A DNA stretch of 64,000 nt. Source: Candidatus Saccharimonadota bacterium. GTDB lineage: Bacteria > Patescibacteriota > Saccharimonadia > Saccharimonadales > Saccharimonadaceae. The notes under the pieces were generated by a model. That model was not told the origin of the DNA. It saw only the letters and a program-made list of their open reading frames with translations, and ran no database searches. Each line of letters begins with the position of its first letter. The stretch's first letter is position 1. This document shows positions 7,721 through 16,722 of the stretch, one piece after another. The position numbers were made by a program, and so were the translations under genes. Location: positions 124,001 through 188,000 of the forward strand of contig JAFWIF010000035.1 in assembly GCA_017514975.1 (NCBI GenBank), in the 5' to 3' direction.

Positions 7721-9724
7721 ATGGACCTCACTGCACCGATCGAGACCGTCAAGGGTATTGGCCCCAAAACAGCAACAATACTCAACAAAGCAGGTCTCCT
7801 GACTCTCCGCGACCTCCTTTACCACCTTCCTCGCGAATATGAGAATTTTCACAACGCCACAGCAATTTCTACCCTAAAACCAGGAAAAGTCACAATCAAA
7901 GCAACAGTCTCCGACCTCAAAACCCGCCGCATGCGCCGCAACCTCCATCTTACCGAAGCGACTTTGCGCGACGACACTGGCGCACTTCGCGCAATCTGGT
8001 TCAACCAACCATATCGCGCCAAACAATTCTCAGATCAAAAAGAGTACTATTTTTCGGGCAATCTCACCTTTTCCTACGGACGTTATCAGTTATCAAATCC
8101 TTCCGCTATCCTTGCCACCGAACTCGATCAGCGACCATCCGAAGCCGCCATTCAGCCAATTTATCCTTCTCGCGGCACCGTTAAGTCCAATGATTTCAAG
8201 AAATATCTCAAAACCTTACATAACCAAGTCGCTTTAGTCCCCGATATGATTCCTAACTATGCCGGACGCGCCGACGCTCTCCTCGATGTTCATTTTCCAG
8301 AAACACTCGATCGCGCACGCTCTGGGCGAGATTATCTTGCGGTCGAGGAGCTATTTTGCCTTCAACTCGCCGCACGCCTCAATCGCGAAGCCAATCAAAA
8401 ACTCACCACCTCGCCAATTACTCCAAATCTCGCTTCGCTCAAAGATTTCATCGCAAAATTACCCTTTCAACTCACCAACGCACAGCGTCGCGCTACTTGG
8501 GAGATTATTCAGGATATGCAATCTACTACGCCAATGAACCGACTTCTTCAAGGCGACGTCGGGGCAGGGAAGACTATGGTCGCCGCCCTCAGTAGCTTTG
8601 TCGCAATTCAATCCGGCTTCCAAGTTGCCATTATGGCTCCGACCGAAGTCCTCGCTACACAACACGCCGACTCTCTCGCCAAACTTTTCAAAAACCAAAT
8701 CAAGCTCGCTCTCCTCACTGGCTCCACAAAGCATAAACCCGAACTCAAGAAACATATCGCCAACGGCACCGTAGATCTCGTCATCGGCACGCACGCTCTC
8801 CTTACCGACGATACGGTCTTTCACAATCTCGGCCTTGCAATTATCGACGAACAGCACCGTTTTGGCGTCGCTCAGCGTCAAAAACTTCTCGCTAAGGCCC
8901 ACACGATGCCACACCTACTCTCGATGACCGCTACGCCAATTCCTCGCTCGCTCCAGCTTACGATTTTTGGCGATCTCGCTATCTCAATTCTAGATGAACT
9001 CCCAAAAGGTCGCCAACCTATCACAACGCAACTAGTTTCGCCAAATTCAACCGCTCAGATGTGGCAAGCCGCCAGCCAAGAACTCAAAAAAGGTCATCAA
9101 ATTTTCTATATTTGCAAAAAAATCGAAGACTCCGACAAGAGCGAGCTTAGCTCCGTTAAGCGCGAATATCAGCATATCGCAAAACTCTTCGCAGATTACA
9201 AGGTCGCCTTGTTACATGGCAAAATGAAAAGCCAAGAAAAAGATGCTATTATGGCAGACTTTTCCGCTGGTCTCATCGACATTCTCGTCAGCACTACCGT
9301 TGTCGAGGTTGGCGTCGACGTACCCAATGCAACCGTTATCGTTATTGCCGACGCTGATCAGTACGGTCTCTCTCAGCTCCATCAGCTCCGTGGTCGCGTC
9401 GGTAGAGGCAAGGATTCCGCCTACTGCTATTTGATAAACTCAAACTCCGACCCGCCAACTCGCCGTCTTCGCGAAATCGAACGTTCAACTGACGGCTTTT
9501 ATCTCGCCGAAGTCGACCTAAAACTCCGCGGCCCAGGCGAGATTTACGGCTCCCTACAACATGGCGCACTCGATTTGCGCATCGCGTCAATCACCGACAC
9601 GAAACTCGTTCATCGCGCCAGTCGACTTGTTGATGATTTCTTAGAGAAGTCGTACAATATCGATAACTATCCCGAACTGCACTCTGCAATTCGCAAATAC
9701 CAACGTTTAACTACGCTCAATTAA
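7721..9724 (+). CDS. recG: ATP-dependent DNA helicase RecG
   Basis: 667 residues, family length. The N-terminal helix-hairpin-helix start GIGPKTATILNKAG is followed by the wedge/OB domain. Helicase motifs follow in order: GDVGAGKTMVA (Walker A), DEQHRFGVAQR (DEQH box), MTATPIPRSL (III) and QLRGRVGRG (VI). The C-terminal LRGPGEIYGSLQHG is RecG-specific. It remodels stalled replication forks and Holliday junctions. The start is supported by the -10 box 7 bases upstream; there is no Shine-Dalgarno. rsmD follows one base after the stop. Confidence 0.97.
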   Translation: MDLTAPIETVKGIGPKTATILNKAGLLTLRDLLYHLPREYENFHNATAISTLKPGKVTIKATVSDLKTRRMRRNLHLTEATLRDDTGALRAIWFNQPYRAKQFSDQKEYYFSGNLTFSYGRYQLSNPSAILATELDQRPSEAAIQPIYPSRGTVKSNDFKKYLKTLHNQVALVPDMIPNYAGRADALLDVHFPETLDRARSGRDYLAVEELFCLQLAARLNREANQKLTTSPITPNLASLKDFIAKLPFQLTNAQRRATWEIIQDMQSTTPMNRLLQGDVGAGKTMVAALSSFVAIQSGFQVAIMAPTEVLATQHADSLAKLFKNQIKLALLTGSTKHKPELKKHIANGTVDLVIGTHALLTDDTVFHNLGLAIIDEQHRFGVAQRQKLLAKAHTMPHLLSMTATPIPRSLQLTIFGDLAISILDELPKGRQPITTQLVSPNSTAQMWQAASQELKKGHQIFYICKKIEDSDKSELSSVKREYQHIAKLFADYKVALLHGKMKSQEKDAIMADFSAGLIDILVSTTVVEVGVDVPNATVIVIADADQYGLSQLHQLRGRVGRGKDSAYCYLINSNSDPPTRRLREIERSTDGFYLAEVDLKLRGPGEIYGSLQHGALDLRIASITDTKLVHRASRLVDDFLEKSYNIDNYPELHSAIRKYQRLTTLN

Positions 9725-9725
9725 A

Positions 9726-10277
9726 ATGCCTCATTCGTCAAAACAAATACGATTAATATCTGGTAAATTTGGTGGTCGATTTATCGACGCGCCAGCAACT
9801 ATCGCCACTCATCCTATGGGCAATCGTGAACGCCAAGCCCTCTTTAATTCTATTCGCGACGCCTTGCCAAACGCCACAGTCCTCGACGCTTTTGCTGGTA
9901 GTGGCGCACTCGGCCTGGAAGCCATCTCTAATGGCGCGAAACAAGTCATTTTTCTCGAAAAACACCCCACCGCAATTCAGGCAATCCGTGCAAACTATCG
10001 CTCACTGTCACTAGATGCGCCGATTATTTTGCGCACCGTTGCATCGCTGTCGTCTTTTCGGCCTTTCGACATCATCTTCGCTGACCCACCATACGGTAAT
10101 CCCCAATACGAGCTCATCTCACACCTCGCATCATTTTTAAAACCAAATGGCCTATTTGTCCTATCACATCCCGAACAGCCAAGCCCTCCAGCATTCGACG
10201 AGCTCTCTCTCGTATCCGATCGCCAATATGCAGCCGCACATATCAAAATATATCAAAAAACAAAAAACAACCTCTAA
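9726..10277 (+). CDS. rsmD: 16S rRNA (guanine-966-N2)-methyltransferase RsmD
   Basis: 183 residues. The Rossmann SAM site is DAFAGSGALGLEAISNGA, and the N6/N2 methylase motif is FADPPYGNP. The N-terminal RLISGKFGGRFIDAP and MGNRERQALFNSI are typical of RsmD (R-x-TsdrvREalFN). It modifies G966 in helix 31 of 16S rRNA. It is cotranscribed with recG. Confidence 0.94.
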   Translation: MPHSSKQIRLISGKFGGRFIDAPATIATHPMGNRERQALFNSIRDALPNATVLDAFAGSGALGLEAISNGAKQVIFLEKHPTAIQAIRANYRSLSLDAPIILRTVASLSSFRPFDIIFADPPYGNPQYELISHLASFLKPNGLFVLSHPEQPSPPAFDELSLVSDRQYAAAHIKIYQKTKNNL

Positions 10278-10285
10278 AGAGGTCT

Positions 10286-10370
10286 TGGTGCCCGGAACTG
10301 GACTCGAACCAGCAAGCCTTGCGGCACATGCTCCTAAGGCATGCGTGTCTACCAATTTCACCATCCGGGC
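10286..10370 (-). tRNA. tRNA-Leu (anticodon UAG)
   Basis: On the minus strand the cloverleaf is complete: acceptor GCCCGGA/TCCGGGC, a D-arm, anticodon stem CATGC/GCATG with loop CTTAGGA (anticodon TAG), a long class II variable arm GCC-gcaa-GGC, and a T-arm with TTCGAGT. The CCA end is encoded. A minus-strand TAAAAT box lies just upstream of the 5' end. It decodes CUA-type leucine codons. Confidence 0.97.
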
Positions 10371-10427
10371 GACAATACTATTTTATCAGATTTTCACCAA
10401 AAGCCCAAACCAATTGATTCACAACCA

Positions 10428-10456
10428 TTGACAAAATTACTATTTTTTGATATAAT
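10428..10456 (+). promoter_or_regulatory. Consensus promoter of the first lipoprotein gene
   Basis: TTGACA (10428-10433), a 17-base spacer, then TATAAT (10451-10456). The leader starts with an AGGGC-ttttc-GCCCT hairpin (10465-10479). The Shine-Dalgarno AAGGAGGAAG sits between CTGG and CCAG, which could pair and mask it. Confidence 0.82.
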
Positions 10457-10520
10457 AAGGTGATAGGGCTTTTCGCCCTTTGTAACTTAGGATGTCTGGA
10501 GCAAACAAGGAGGAAGCCAG

Positions 10521-11144
10521 ATGAAAAAAATAAAAACAATCTTCGCAACCGCACCGTTAGCCACAGCAGTATTATTGACCGCTTGCGCATCTCCGCAAAA
10601 AGTAGAGCCAACACCAACCAAGACGCCGACTTCCCTTGAGGATCTGATTGAGACAAATATCGCTTCTCCTCTAACGGTCGACGTTATGGGCTACGTCGAT
10701 AGCAATGGAGAGTTCGATTTTTCCGGAATAGCAAACGAGCTAGGTTATAAAACCGTCCACGCAAACGAGTTTGAAGAAGACTACGTACTTGAGCGAAGCG
10801 AACAACGGCCTGTCGGAATAGAAGCTTCTCTCTCCACGTACCCGGAGTTATTTGTCGAAACACCAGACGACTCCAAGAGTCAAACTCTTGCATGTCTCGA
10901 GTTAGTCTTCGACTATCAAAGCGGCAAATCCGAGACCTACCGTATTGCCCCGAAAGACTTTTATGCGGATACAGGCAAGTTCTATAAACTGGAAAACGCC
11001 AATCGCGAAACGCTAGCTACGAATGAAACATTGCAGATGTATGCAAGTATTCTCGAGTCACTACGCAACAATGCAAACATCGACCCGGCAATGCTTTTTA
11101 CGCAAAACTTCTTCAACGAAGAAGTAAAAATGTATCAAGTCTAA
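10521..11144 (+). CDS. Lipoprotein of unknown function (paralogue of the 15.7 kb gene)
   Basis: 207 residues. A lysine-rich start and hydrophobic core end in a lipobox LLTAC (Cys22), so it should be a lipoprotein anchored outside the cytoplasmic membrane. A short Pro/Thr linker follows. The domain has GYVDSNGEFDFSGIANELGY and, later, FYADTGKFYKLENANRETLA. The same two blocks occur in the minus-strand lipoprotein at 15727-16560, so the two are related. The start follows a strong AAGGAGG site. It is monocistronic with its own terminator. It could bind envelope or host components; nothing in the sequence decides. Confidence 0.82.
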   Translation: MKKIKTIFATAPLATAVLLTACASPQKVEPTPTKTPTSLEDLIETNIASPLTVDVMGYVDSNGEFDFSGIANELGYKTVHANEFEEDYVLERSEQRPVGIEASLSTYPELFVETPDDSKSQTLACLELVFDYQSGKSETYRIAPKDFYADTGKFYKLENANRETLATNETLQMYASILESLRNNANIDPAMLFTQNFFNEEVKMYQV

Positions 11145-11156
11145 ATCCGAACACGA

Positions 11157-11180
11157 GACCGTCATTTGACGGTCTTTTTT
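11157..11180 (+). terminator. Intrinsic terminator after the lipoprotein gene
   Basis: GACCGTC-attt-GACGGTC stem followed by TTTTTT, 12 bases beyond the stop codon. Confidence 0.9.
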
Positions 11181-11203
11181 AAACCGCTCTATATATTTTG
11201 TGC

Positions 11204-11209
11204 TAAAAT
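11204..11209 (+). promoter_or_regulatory. -10 box of the wall-hydrolase operon, leaderless arrangement
   Basis: TGC-TAAAAT ends 6 bases before ATG 11216, and no Shine-Dalgarno is present. It should drive the three-gene unit 11216-15613. Confidence 0.55.
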
Positions 11210-11215
11210 AACCAT

Positions 11216-11878
11216 ATGGAGTATGGGAGCCCAATACAAAACTGGTTTGCACGCAACAAACGAAGGCTTATTTTAACTCTTGTCATAGCTGCGATCTCGA
11301 TAAGCGCAATCTTTATTGCTATCTTTATAATCAAAACTCTCAAGTCTTCCGAGCTTTTAATTGTCGTCGCACCAACATCCGCCAAAGTCAAAATCAACGG
11401 CAAAACTTATCAAAACGGCAACTACAAATTCTTTCCAGGAAAAATTGTCGCCGAAATCTCCCACGACGAGCTTGAAACTAAAACCGTCGAACTAGAATTA
11501 AAAGCTAACGAAACACACACTCTCCAAGCCTACCTCGTAGGCAAAGATAACGACTTCAGCTACTACAAAAAATCCTCCGAGGATTTCGAGCTCCTAAAGC
11601 TCGTCGGCGACAAAAATGTCGCCCCCTTTGTCAATAAATGGCAAAAAGATCTGACACTGAGGGATATATTGCCAATATACAACACTAGATACGAACACGG
11701 GCAGCGAGTCATTATACAACTACAAGACGCTTCGAGTAGCAAAAAATGTACCGAAATGTTTTGCATCTTGGCTAGATCAGGCTTCTCAAAAGACAGTGAA
11801 ACTTTCGACGAAACCAATAGAGTGCTGAAGGAAGAAGGTTACGATATATATGATTACCAGATTTTATACGAGGAGTAG
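11216..11878 (+). CDS. Membrane-anchored protein with PEGA-like segment
   Basis: 220 residues. A basic N-terminus (NKRR) precedes one membrane helix, about residues 18-42. The outside part begins with LLIVVAPTSAKVKINGKTYQNG and continues with a K-phi-P-G and ELKANETHTL pattern that resembles PEGA domains, which are small surface beta-sandwiches. The last 100 residues are unassigned and contain a CTEMFC pair. It is first in an operon with the four-module hydrolase, so it may help to place or regulate that enzyme; this is an inference from position. Start chosen from the -10 spacing. Confidence 0.7.
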   Translation: MEYGSPIQNWFARNKRRLILTLVIAAISISAIFIAIFIIKTLKSSELLIVVAPTSAKVKINGKTYQNGNYKFFPGKIVAEISHDELETKTVELELKANETHTLQAYLVGKDNDFSYYKKSSEDFELLKLVGDKNVAPFVNKWQKDLTLRDILPIYNTRYEHGQRVIIQLQDASSSKKCTEMFCILARSGFSKDSETFDETNRVLKEEGYDIYDYQILYEE

Positions 11879-11885
11879 CTCATAC

Positions 11886-14546
11886 ATGCAAGACGCGCGG
11901 AGGAAAAATTATCCATTACACGCGATCGCTTTATTCGCCACCATTATAGCTGTTTTACTTCAACCAATTCAAGTCGTTGCATTAGAAGCAGATGAAGAAC
12001 TAGTCGACCGCTACATCACAGACAAAATTATGTTTTACAAACGTGACGATTGTAGCGACGGCAGCAATAACGCTAAATCATCGTACAGTGGCACTATCTC
12101 TATTAGCGGGAATACATTGAAAGAGAAAATCTGGTCAGGATTACGATCTATGGGGTTTTCCGAAGAACATACTGCCGGCATTATGGGAAACATACAAAAC
12201 GAAAGCACCTTCTATCCCACATTACACGAAGGATTATTCTATCCAAGCGCTTGGCCTTTCGACATCGAAAACAATTCCCACACGTCATATGGTATCGGTC
12301 TCGTTCAATGGTCGTTCGGCAACCGTGTCAATTTTCTTAAATTTGTTCGTGAGCAAGCTCCAGATTTAATACACTACTTCCTCGAACCCCAAAAATATGG
12401 TAGATATGATTTTTTAGATAATATGAAAGGTCACGAAGACGACATTGATAAACTGGTTGCAATCAATCTAGAATATCTCAAAAAGGAATTATTTGTCGAC
12501 GGTAAAATGCCAACAAGCAAAGATGCTAGCTTAGTACTTAGCGCCAATAACACTGTCGAGGCTATGGCAGTAGCATGGTCGTCATATTATGAAGGCTGCG
12601 GTCCTTGCAGAATATCTGGATCTAGCGAACAACGCGAACGCATTAGCGATGCGCTCGCGATTTACAATGAACTAAAAGGAACACCGGTTTCTGCGCCGAA
12701 CTCAGCAACCACATCTACCAATTCGTCAACTATTAATTCACCTACGACCAACACGCAAAGCGCGCAGTCAAACACAACAATAGACACATCTAACATGCAA
12801 CTCGTCTCGGAAATTGAAGCAGTTTCGTTTTATGGTGGCGGCGAAGACGAAAATGGAGCTGGAAATGCTGGAAAAAACAGCGGAAAACGCGACAAAAACG
12901 GCAATTTATATAACAATGGCCAATTAGCTGACGGAATTGCAGCCTTCAACGATTTACCAGCCGGCACTGTCGTATATGTAGAAACCTCTGAAACCGGCGA
13001 GGGCTCATTCGCCCATCAAAAATATTTTATTGTTGCCGATAGTGGCGGCAGCTTGATGCATAAACGCCTCGATATATTCCACGCACCAACTAAAGCCAAC
13101 GAAAACAATGCCGCTCCGTTTGGCTTAGGGAAAAATGCCAAAGTTTATAAAGTAGCCGAAAATGTCACGTGGGACGAATACATGAGCAAGTATCACGACA
13201 AATCTACATTAACTACCGAAACCGTTAATGTAACCTGGCAAAACGGATGGATTGAAAGCGGCATCGATGGCTACATAAGAGACCCTGCCGAAAATAATCA
13301 ACTGGGCATTCCTGTCGATATTTTACACGAACAAAACTATACAACTCAAACCCCAAAAGGAAACGTTGGGCCAAACAAAATCACGCTCCATAATACCCAA
13401 GGAACCAATGCCGCCCTTACGGACACTACCGCGATGGATATATATAGGCCAAGCGTAGCCGGCGGCGACGCCATACCGCCACACTTTACCGTAGATCTCA
13501 AAGAAAAACGCGTTTACCAACATTTTCCAATTACACATCCTGCCGAATCAATCAAGCAGTACGACACTAGCGCCGGCGTTCAAATCGAAATCGTAGGCTA
13601 TTCGACAGAAGCCGACAAAAACAATGATTGGTATCTGTTAAATAATTCGATTTTTGGCGACGCCGAATGGCTTTATCTAGCCAAACTCCTTGTCGGCATT
13701 AGGCAGGCCACGGGAATCCCTCTCATATCCGACGCCACAAAAGTACAATGGAAAACCGAACCGCCTCGCCTTTCCGCCGATGATTTCGAAAACTACCAAG
13801 GCATTCTCGCCCACATGCATACGCCAGCGCCAAACGACCATACTGATACCGATAATATTTGGCAATTCCTCGAACCCGCACTCAAAAAAGTCTCAATCGA
13901 TACAAATACCAACACCGATGCCTGCAATGCTTCCGGTGGCGCATCGTCGATAGCAGCAACCGGAGATCCACTAGCTTTTCTGCAACAATACATAGCAGAC
14001 ACGAATTACTTATATGGCACAAACTACGATATACCAGTCAACGCCAACATCGACGAACCCGCTTCTCCGGCTACTCCAAATGCAGACGGCCCAGTATCCG
14101 CTAGGCCCTTCAATGAGCAAACTTTGTTAAGCTCTTACGGCGCCGAAAATATCTGGAGCGGTGGCTGCTGGCACGGACAATATTGCGGACAATGCGCAGC
14201 CTTTTCTGGTTGGTTTGTATCGATGATGACAAAATATAAAATAAGCAGCGATTCTATGAACGGATACAATGTTACAACAAACGTCGCCAATGCCAACAGC
14301 GAGCTAACAAAAACAAATACAATCAGTAATTACAGTGTTTTTTCGACGTCTGACGGTGGAGTCGGACATACGGGCGTTGTTCTCTGGCAAGATTCCGACG
14401 GAGATTGGATTATAGCAGAAAACAACTGGCATACACACAAATTAGGGCTACGCAAGGTTAGCGAGGCGAAGATGCAAAGCGAAGGTGCAACATATGTAGA
14501 CTTATCAAACGGCCTCAAATTAGATCATCTAAATACAAGGTATTAG
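11886..14546 (+). CDS. Secreted multi-module peptidoglycan hydrolase (lysozyme, 3D-like, amidase, CHAP)
   Basis: 886 residues. A basic start and hydrophobic stretch (about 8-33) form a signal peptide or anchor. Modules I can see: (1) about 73-265, a phage-tail-lysozyme type domain with GIMGNIQNES, whose Glu106 is the catalytic candidate, and YGIGLVQW; (2) about 340-425, a 3D/double-psi-barrel-like domain with GTVVYVET, ADSGG and LDIF; (3) about 495-670, an amidase_2 domain with zinc-ligand candidates in ITLHNT, AHMH and NDH; (4) about 745-880, a CHAP-like domain with GQCAAFSGW (Cys770) and GHTGVV (His828). A Ser/Thr/Asn linker joins 1 and 2. ATG 11886 was chosen for the AGGAG site 10 bases upstream; ATG 11850 overlaps the previous gene. 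Together the modules could cut glycan strands and stem peptides of its own wall or a host's. Confidence 0.85.
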   Translation: MQDARRKNYPLHAIALFATIIAVLLQPIQVVALEADEELVDRYITDKIMFYKRDDCSDGSNNAKSSYSGTISISGNTLKEKIWSGLRSMGFSEEHTAGIMGNIQNESTFYPTLHEGLFYPSAWPFDIENNSHTSYGIGLVQWSFGNRVNFLKFVREQAPDLIHYFLEPQKYGRYDFLDNMKGHEDDIDKLVAINLEYLKKELFVDGKMPTSKDASLVLSANNTVEAMAVAWSSYYEGCGPCRISGSSEQRERISDALAIYNELKGTPVSAPNSATTSTNSSTINSPTTNTQSAQSNTTIDTSNMQLVSEIEAVSFYGGGEDENGAGNAGKNSGKRDKNGNLYNNGQLADGIAAFNDLPAGTVVYVETSETGEGSFAHQKYFIVADSGGSLMHKRLDIFHAPTKANENNAAPFGLGKNAKVYKVAENVTWDEYMSKYHDKSTLTTETVNVTWQNGWIESGIDGYIRDPAENNQLGIPVDILHEQNYTTQTPKGNVGPNKITLHNTQGTNAALTDTTAMDIYRPSVAGGDAIPPHFTVDLKEKRVYQHFPITHPAESIKQYDTSAGVQIEIVGYSTEADKNNDWYLLNNSIFGDAEWLYLAKLLVGIRQATGIPLISDATKVQWKTEPPRLSADDFENYQGILAHMHTPAPNDHTDTDNIWQFLEPALKKVSIDTNTNTDACNASGGASSIAATGDPLAFLQQYIADTNYLYGTNYDIPVNANIDEPASPATPNADGPVSARPFNEQTLLSSYGAENIWSGGCWHGQYCGQCAAFSGWFVSMMTKYKISSDSMNGYNVTTNVANANSELTKTNTISNYSVFSTSDGGVGHTGVVLWQDSDGDWIIAENNWHTHKLGLRKVSEAKMQSEGATYVDLSNGLKLDHLNTRY

Positions 14547-14557
14547 AAGGAATTCTT

Positions 14558-15613
14558 ATGCAATTAAACACTTATCAATCACGGATTAAAAAATTAACTA
14601 TAACAATTGCTATCGTGAGCGCATTTGCTTGCTTAATAATCTATCTGCTATCATTAAGCACGCACAAGACGACAAGCAATTCTCGTCTGCAGATCAACAA
14701 CGCCAAACAATATGCTACGACACTACACGACGCAACATTAATCGATATCGAGACTATATTATACGACGCAGCCTCCTTAAATTCATCGTTTCTACAAAAA
14801 ATTCCGACTACGGGGGCAGTCGTTCGCGATAATAGTTATAGTGAAAAAAAACATACTGCAAGTAACGACGTTGTCGTAACATTCTTAATAGACATAGAAC
14901 CTTTAGGGCAAACCTATAGAGCTACCTATAGGTCAACCGCTAACGATCCAACAAGCCACCATTTCGTACGCATTCAGTGTCCTACAAAAAACGAAATAAT
15001 TTACAAAGAATTTGTTTGTACTGAATTAGACGACGATCGATTCACGAGCCCAACTAGCTACCCAATCTCAATACGCGGCTTCCAATATCTCGTATCGCAA
15101 CATAACTTATCAGAAACCACAGCCACTTCTGTATCGAACACTATCTCCACTTTCATAAAAAACGCATACCCAGCAACCACACAAATACACTTGACCAACT
15201 ATATTTTTTCTCAAGAGACCTCGACGCATACATTTGATTTGTCCACTGATACACAAAAACTCTTTTACGCTACGTTAAAGACGAGTGACGAATATTCGTA
15301 CCAATTAACAATAGTCGACAATTTACGCAAAAATATTTTTCAAGTCGATACATCTATTTACGATCGTATATACAAAAACCCAGCTTCTCTCGCCACAAGG
15401 CACCTCCCATATCAAGATAAACTCGAAGACGGAACAGTTTTCACTGTTAAGCAAAAAGCCGAAAGCTACGAAATATCCACAACTTCTTGCGGCAATCAAT
15501 CGATAAAAGACAATGTACTCAAAGCAACTCATGTCTGGCTCGAATCTATAAATTATAGACCCACTGATTTCGAATTCATAATCCCAGACCATTGCGACGC
15601 CGAAGCGCACTAA
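14558..15613 (+). CDS. Membrane-anchored extracytoplasmic protein, unknown function
   Basis: 351 residues; not recognised. A membrane helix at about 12-34 (ITIAIVSAFACLIIYLLSLS) anchors a large Ser/Thr/Tyr-rich outside domain with strand-like segments and a few Cys (QCPTK, FVCTE, TSCGN, DHCD) that could form disulfides. It lies 11 bases after the hydrolase gene behind a GAAGGAA site, so it is in the same operon. It is probably an export, anchoring or substrate partner of the hydrolase; that is only a guess from position. Confidence 0.75.
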   Translation: MQLNTYQSRIKKLTITIAIVSAFACLIIYLLSLSTHKTTSNSRLQINNAKQYATTLHDATLIDIETILYDAASLNSSFLQKIPTTGAVVRDNSYSEKKHTASNDVVVTFLIDIEPLGQTYRATYRSTANDPTSHHFVRIQCPTKNEIIYKEFVCTELDDDRFTSPTSYPISIRGFQYLVSQHNLSETTATSVSNTISTFIKNAYPATTQIHLTNYIFSQETSTHTFDLSTDTQKLFYATLKTSDEYSYQLTIVDNLRKNIFQVDTSIYDRIYKNPASLATRHLPYQDKLEDGTVFTVKQKAESYEISTTSCGNQSIKDNVLKATHVWLESINYRPTDFEFIIPDHCDAEAH

Positions 15614-15666
15614 CGTTAGGCTATAGTACCTTTTAAAGATACTGTAGGCTATTAAACAAATAAAAA

Positions 15667-15703
15667 ATCGCCTATTACGACGCAAGGCGTAAATATAGGC
15701 GAT
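15667..15703. terminator. Bidirectional terminator between convergent genes
   Basis: ATCGCCTAT (15667-15675) pairs with ATAGGCGAT (15695-15703), and a nested TACG/CGTA stem lies inside. T-rich flanks lie on both sides. It separates the plus-strand operon ending at 15613 from the minus-strand lipoprotein gene ending at 15727. Confidence 0.8.
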
Positions 15704-15726
15704 TTATTAAATTGAAGCAGGAATAA

Positions 15727-16560
15727 TCAATAGACGTATCTTACCTCATTACCAGTATTCGATACAACCATATATTCAGGCAAGATATTGCCGAATGGAT
15801 CAGAATTAACGCTCTTTGGTATATTTTCCAACAACACAGCAAAAGCTATAAGCTCCACATAACTCACTGACCAAGCTTTATTAAATAATTTATATTTTGA
15901 CTCGTCCGGTGCATAATGCTTAAAATAACTGCCGCTATACGACTTAGGCTGATAAGTGTCTGAATCCATAAATAGCACGCTAACACTTGCTAAAGGAGTC
16001 CGGCCAACAGGACTAGTTTCTCCTCTTATGTCCTCTTCTATAGACAACCAAACTAAAGTATCGTCAATCCTTCTTTCAAATGACGACGAATCTCGTACGT
16101 CTTCATACCAGCTACCATCCTTAACGTCAAAGCCTGCATCAGTCGCCATGCCATAAAGGTCGACATTGCCATCATCATCGATATAGTCATCAATGTTGAT
16201 AGAGCAAGTCAACGAGCTATCGCCAAACTGATACGTATAGACTAAAGGAGCATACTCGTCAGAATAACTTGAAGCAATTTCAGATGCGCTTGTCGTCATC
16301 GTATTAGTTGTCGCTAGATCGGTAGCAGTAGGAGTGATAGTGGTAGTGGTAGTGGTAGTGGTAGCGACTGTAGTGGCCGTAGTAGTAGCTTCCCGTGTCG
16401 TATTTAAAGCTTCTTCTGATCTCGATTCCATCAATAATACATCATTGTCATCGGATATTGCGCTCGCGCTAGGACTGCAAGCGGCTAAGTTAGCCGAACT
16501 AACTCCAATAGTAGCGAGAATAATAACGCCCACACACTTCGTTAATAATTTCTTCTTCAT
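15727..16560 (-). CDS. Lipoprotein with poly-threonine linker (paralogue of the 10.5 kb gene)
   Basis: 277 residues. A KKKLLTK start and hydrophobic core end in lipobox NLAAC (Cys28). Residues about 50-95 are a Thr/Ala-rich linker with a run of eight Thr, a likely extended surface stalk. The C-terminal domain has YIDDDGNVDLYGMATDAGFDV and, later, HYAPDESKYKLFNKAW, matching the two conserved blocks of the lipoprotein at 10521. It ends in VSNTGNEVRYVY. The start has a GGAGGT site 10 bases upstream. The two paralogues flank the hydrolase operon on opposite strands, which suggests a shared envelope role. Confidence 0.82.
   Translation of the reverse strand: MKKKLLTKCVGVIILATIGVSSANLAACSPSASAISDDNDVLLMESRSEEALNTTREATTTATTVATTTTTTTTITPTATDLATTNTMTTSASEIASSYSDEYAPLVYTYQFGDSSLTCSINIDDYIDDDGNVDLYGMATDAGFDVKDGSWYEDVRDSSSFERRIDDTLVWLSIEEDIRGETSPVGRTPLASVSVLFMDSDTYQPKSYSGSYFKHYAPDESKYKLFNKAWSVSYVELIAFAVLLENIPKSVNSDPFGNILPEYMVVSNTGNEVRYVY
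16338..16361 (-). repeat. Hexanucleotide microsatellite in the Thr linker
   Basis: Four perfect TAGTGG units in tandem (plus-strand reading) encode Thr pairs on the minus strand. Because the unit is 6 bp, slippage would change linker length without shifting the frame. Confidence 0.8.
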
Positions 16561-16687
16561 GATTTAGCACCTCCATAATAAGCGCGAAAAAACACCATCG
16601 ACCGTCAATACTATACGTATTAAATAATTATTCTGCTTCACCAAAATAATTGGAAAAGAACTTTATCGACTACTCGTCGATTCAAAT

Positions 16688-16693
16688 ATTATA
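16688..16693 (-). promoter_or_regulatory. -10 box of the minus lipoprotein gene
   Basis: Minus-strand TGT-TATAAT. The -35 at 17-base spacing (TTTTAT) is poor, so this looks like an extended -10 promoter. Confidence 0.5.
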
Positions 16694-16722
16694 ACATGAT
16701 TATCGTGAATATAAAAGCCCTC

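Noticed and set aside
10286-10520. tRNA-Leu next to the envelope island as an integration site
   Set aside because: The island lies on the 5' side of the tRNA, no copy of the tRNA 3' end is seen at the far end, and no integrase is in the window.
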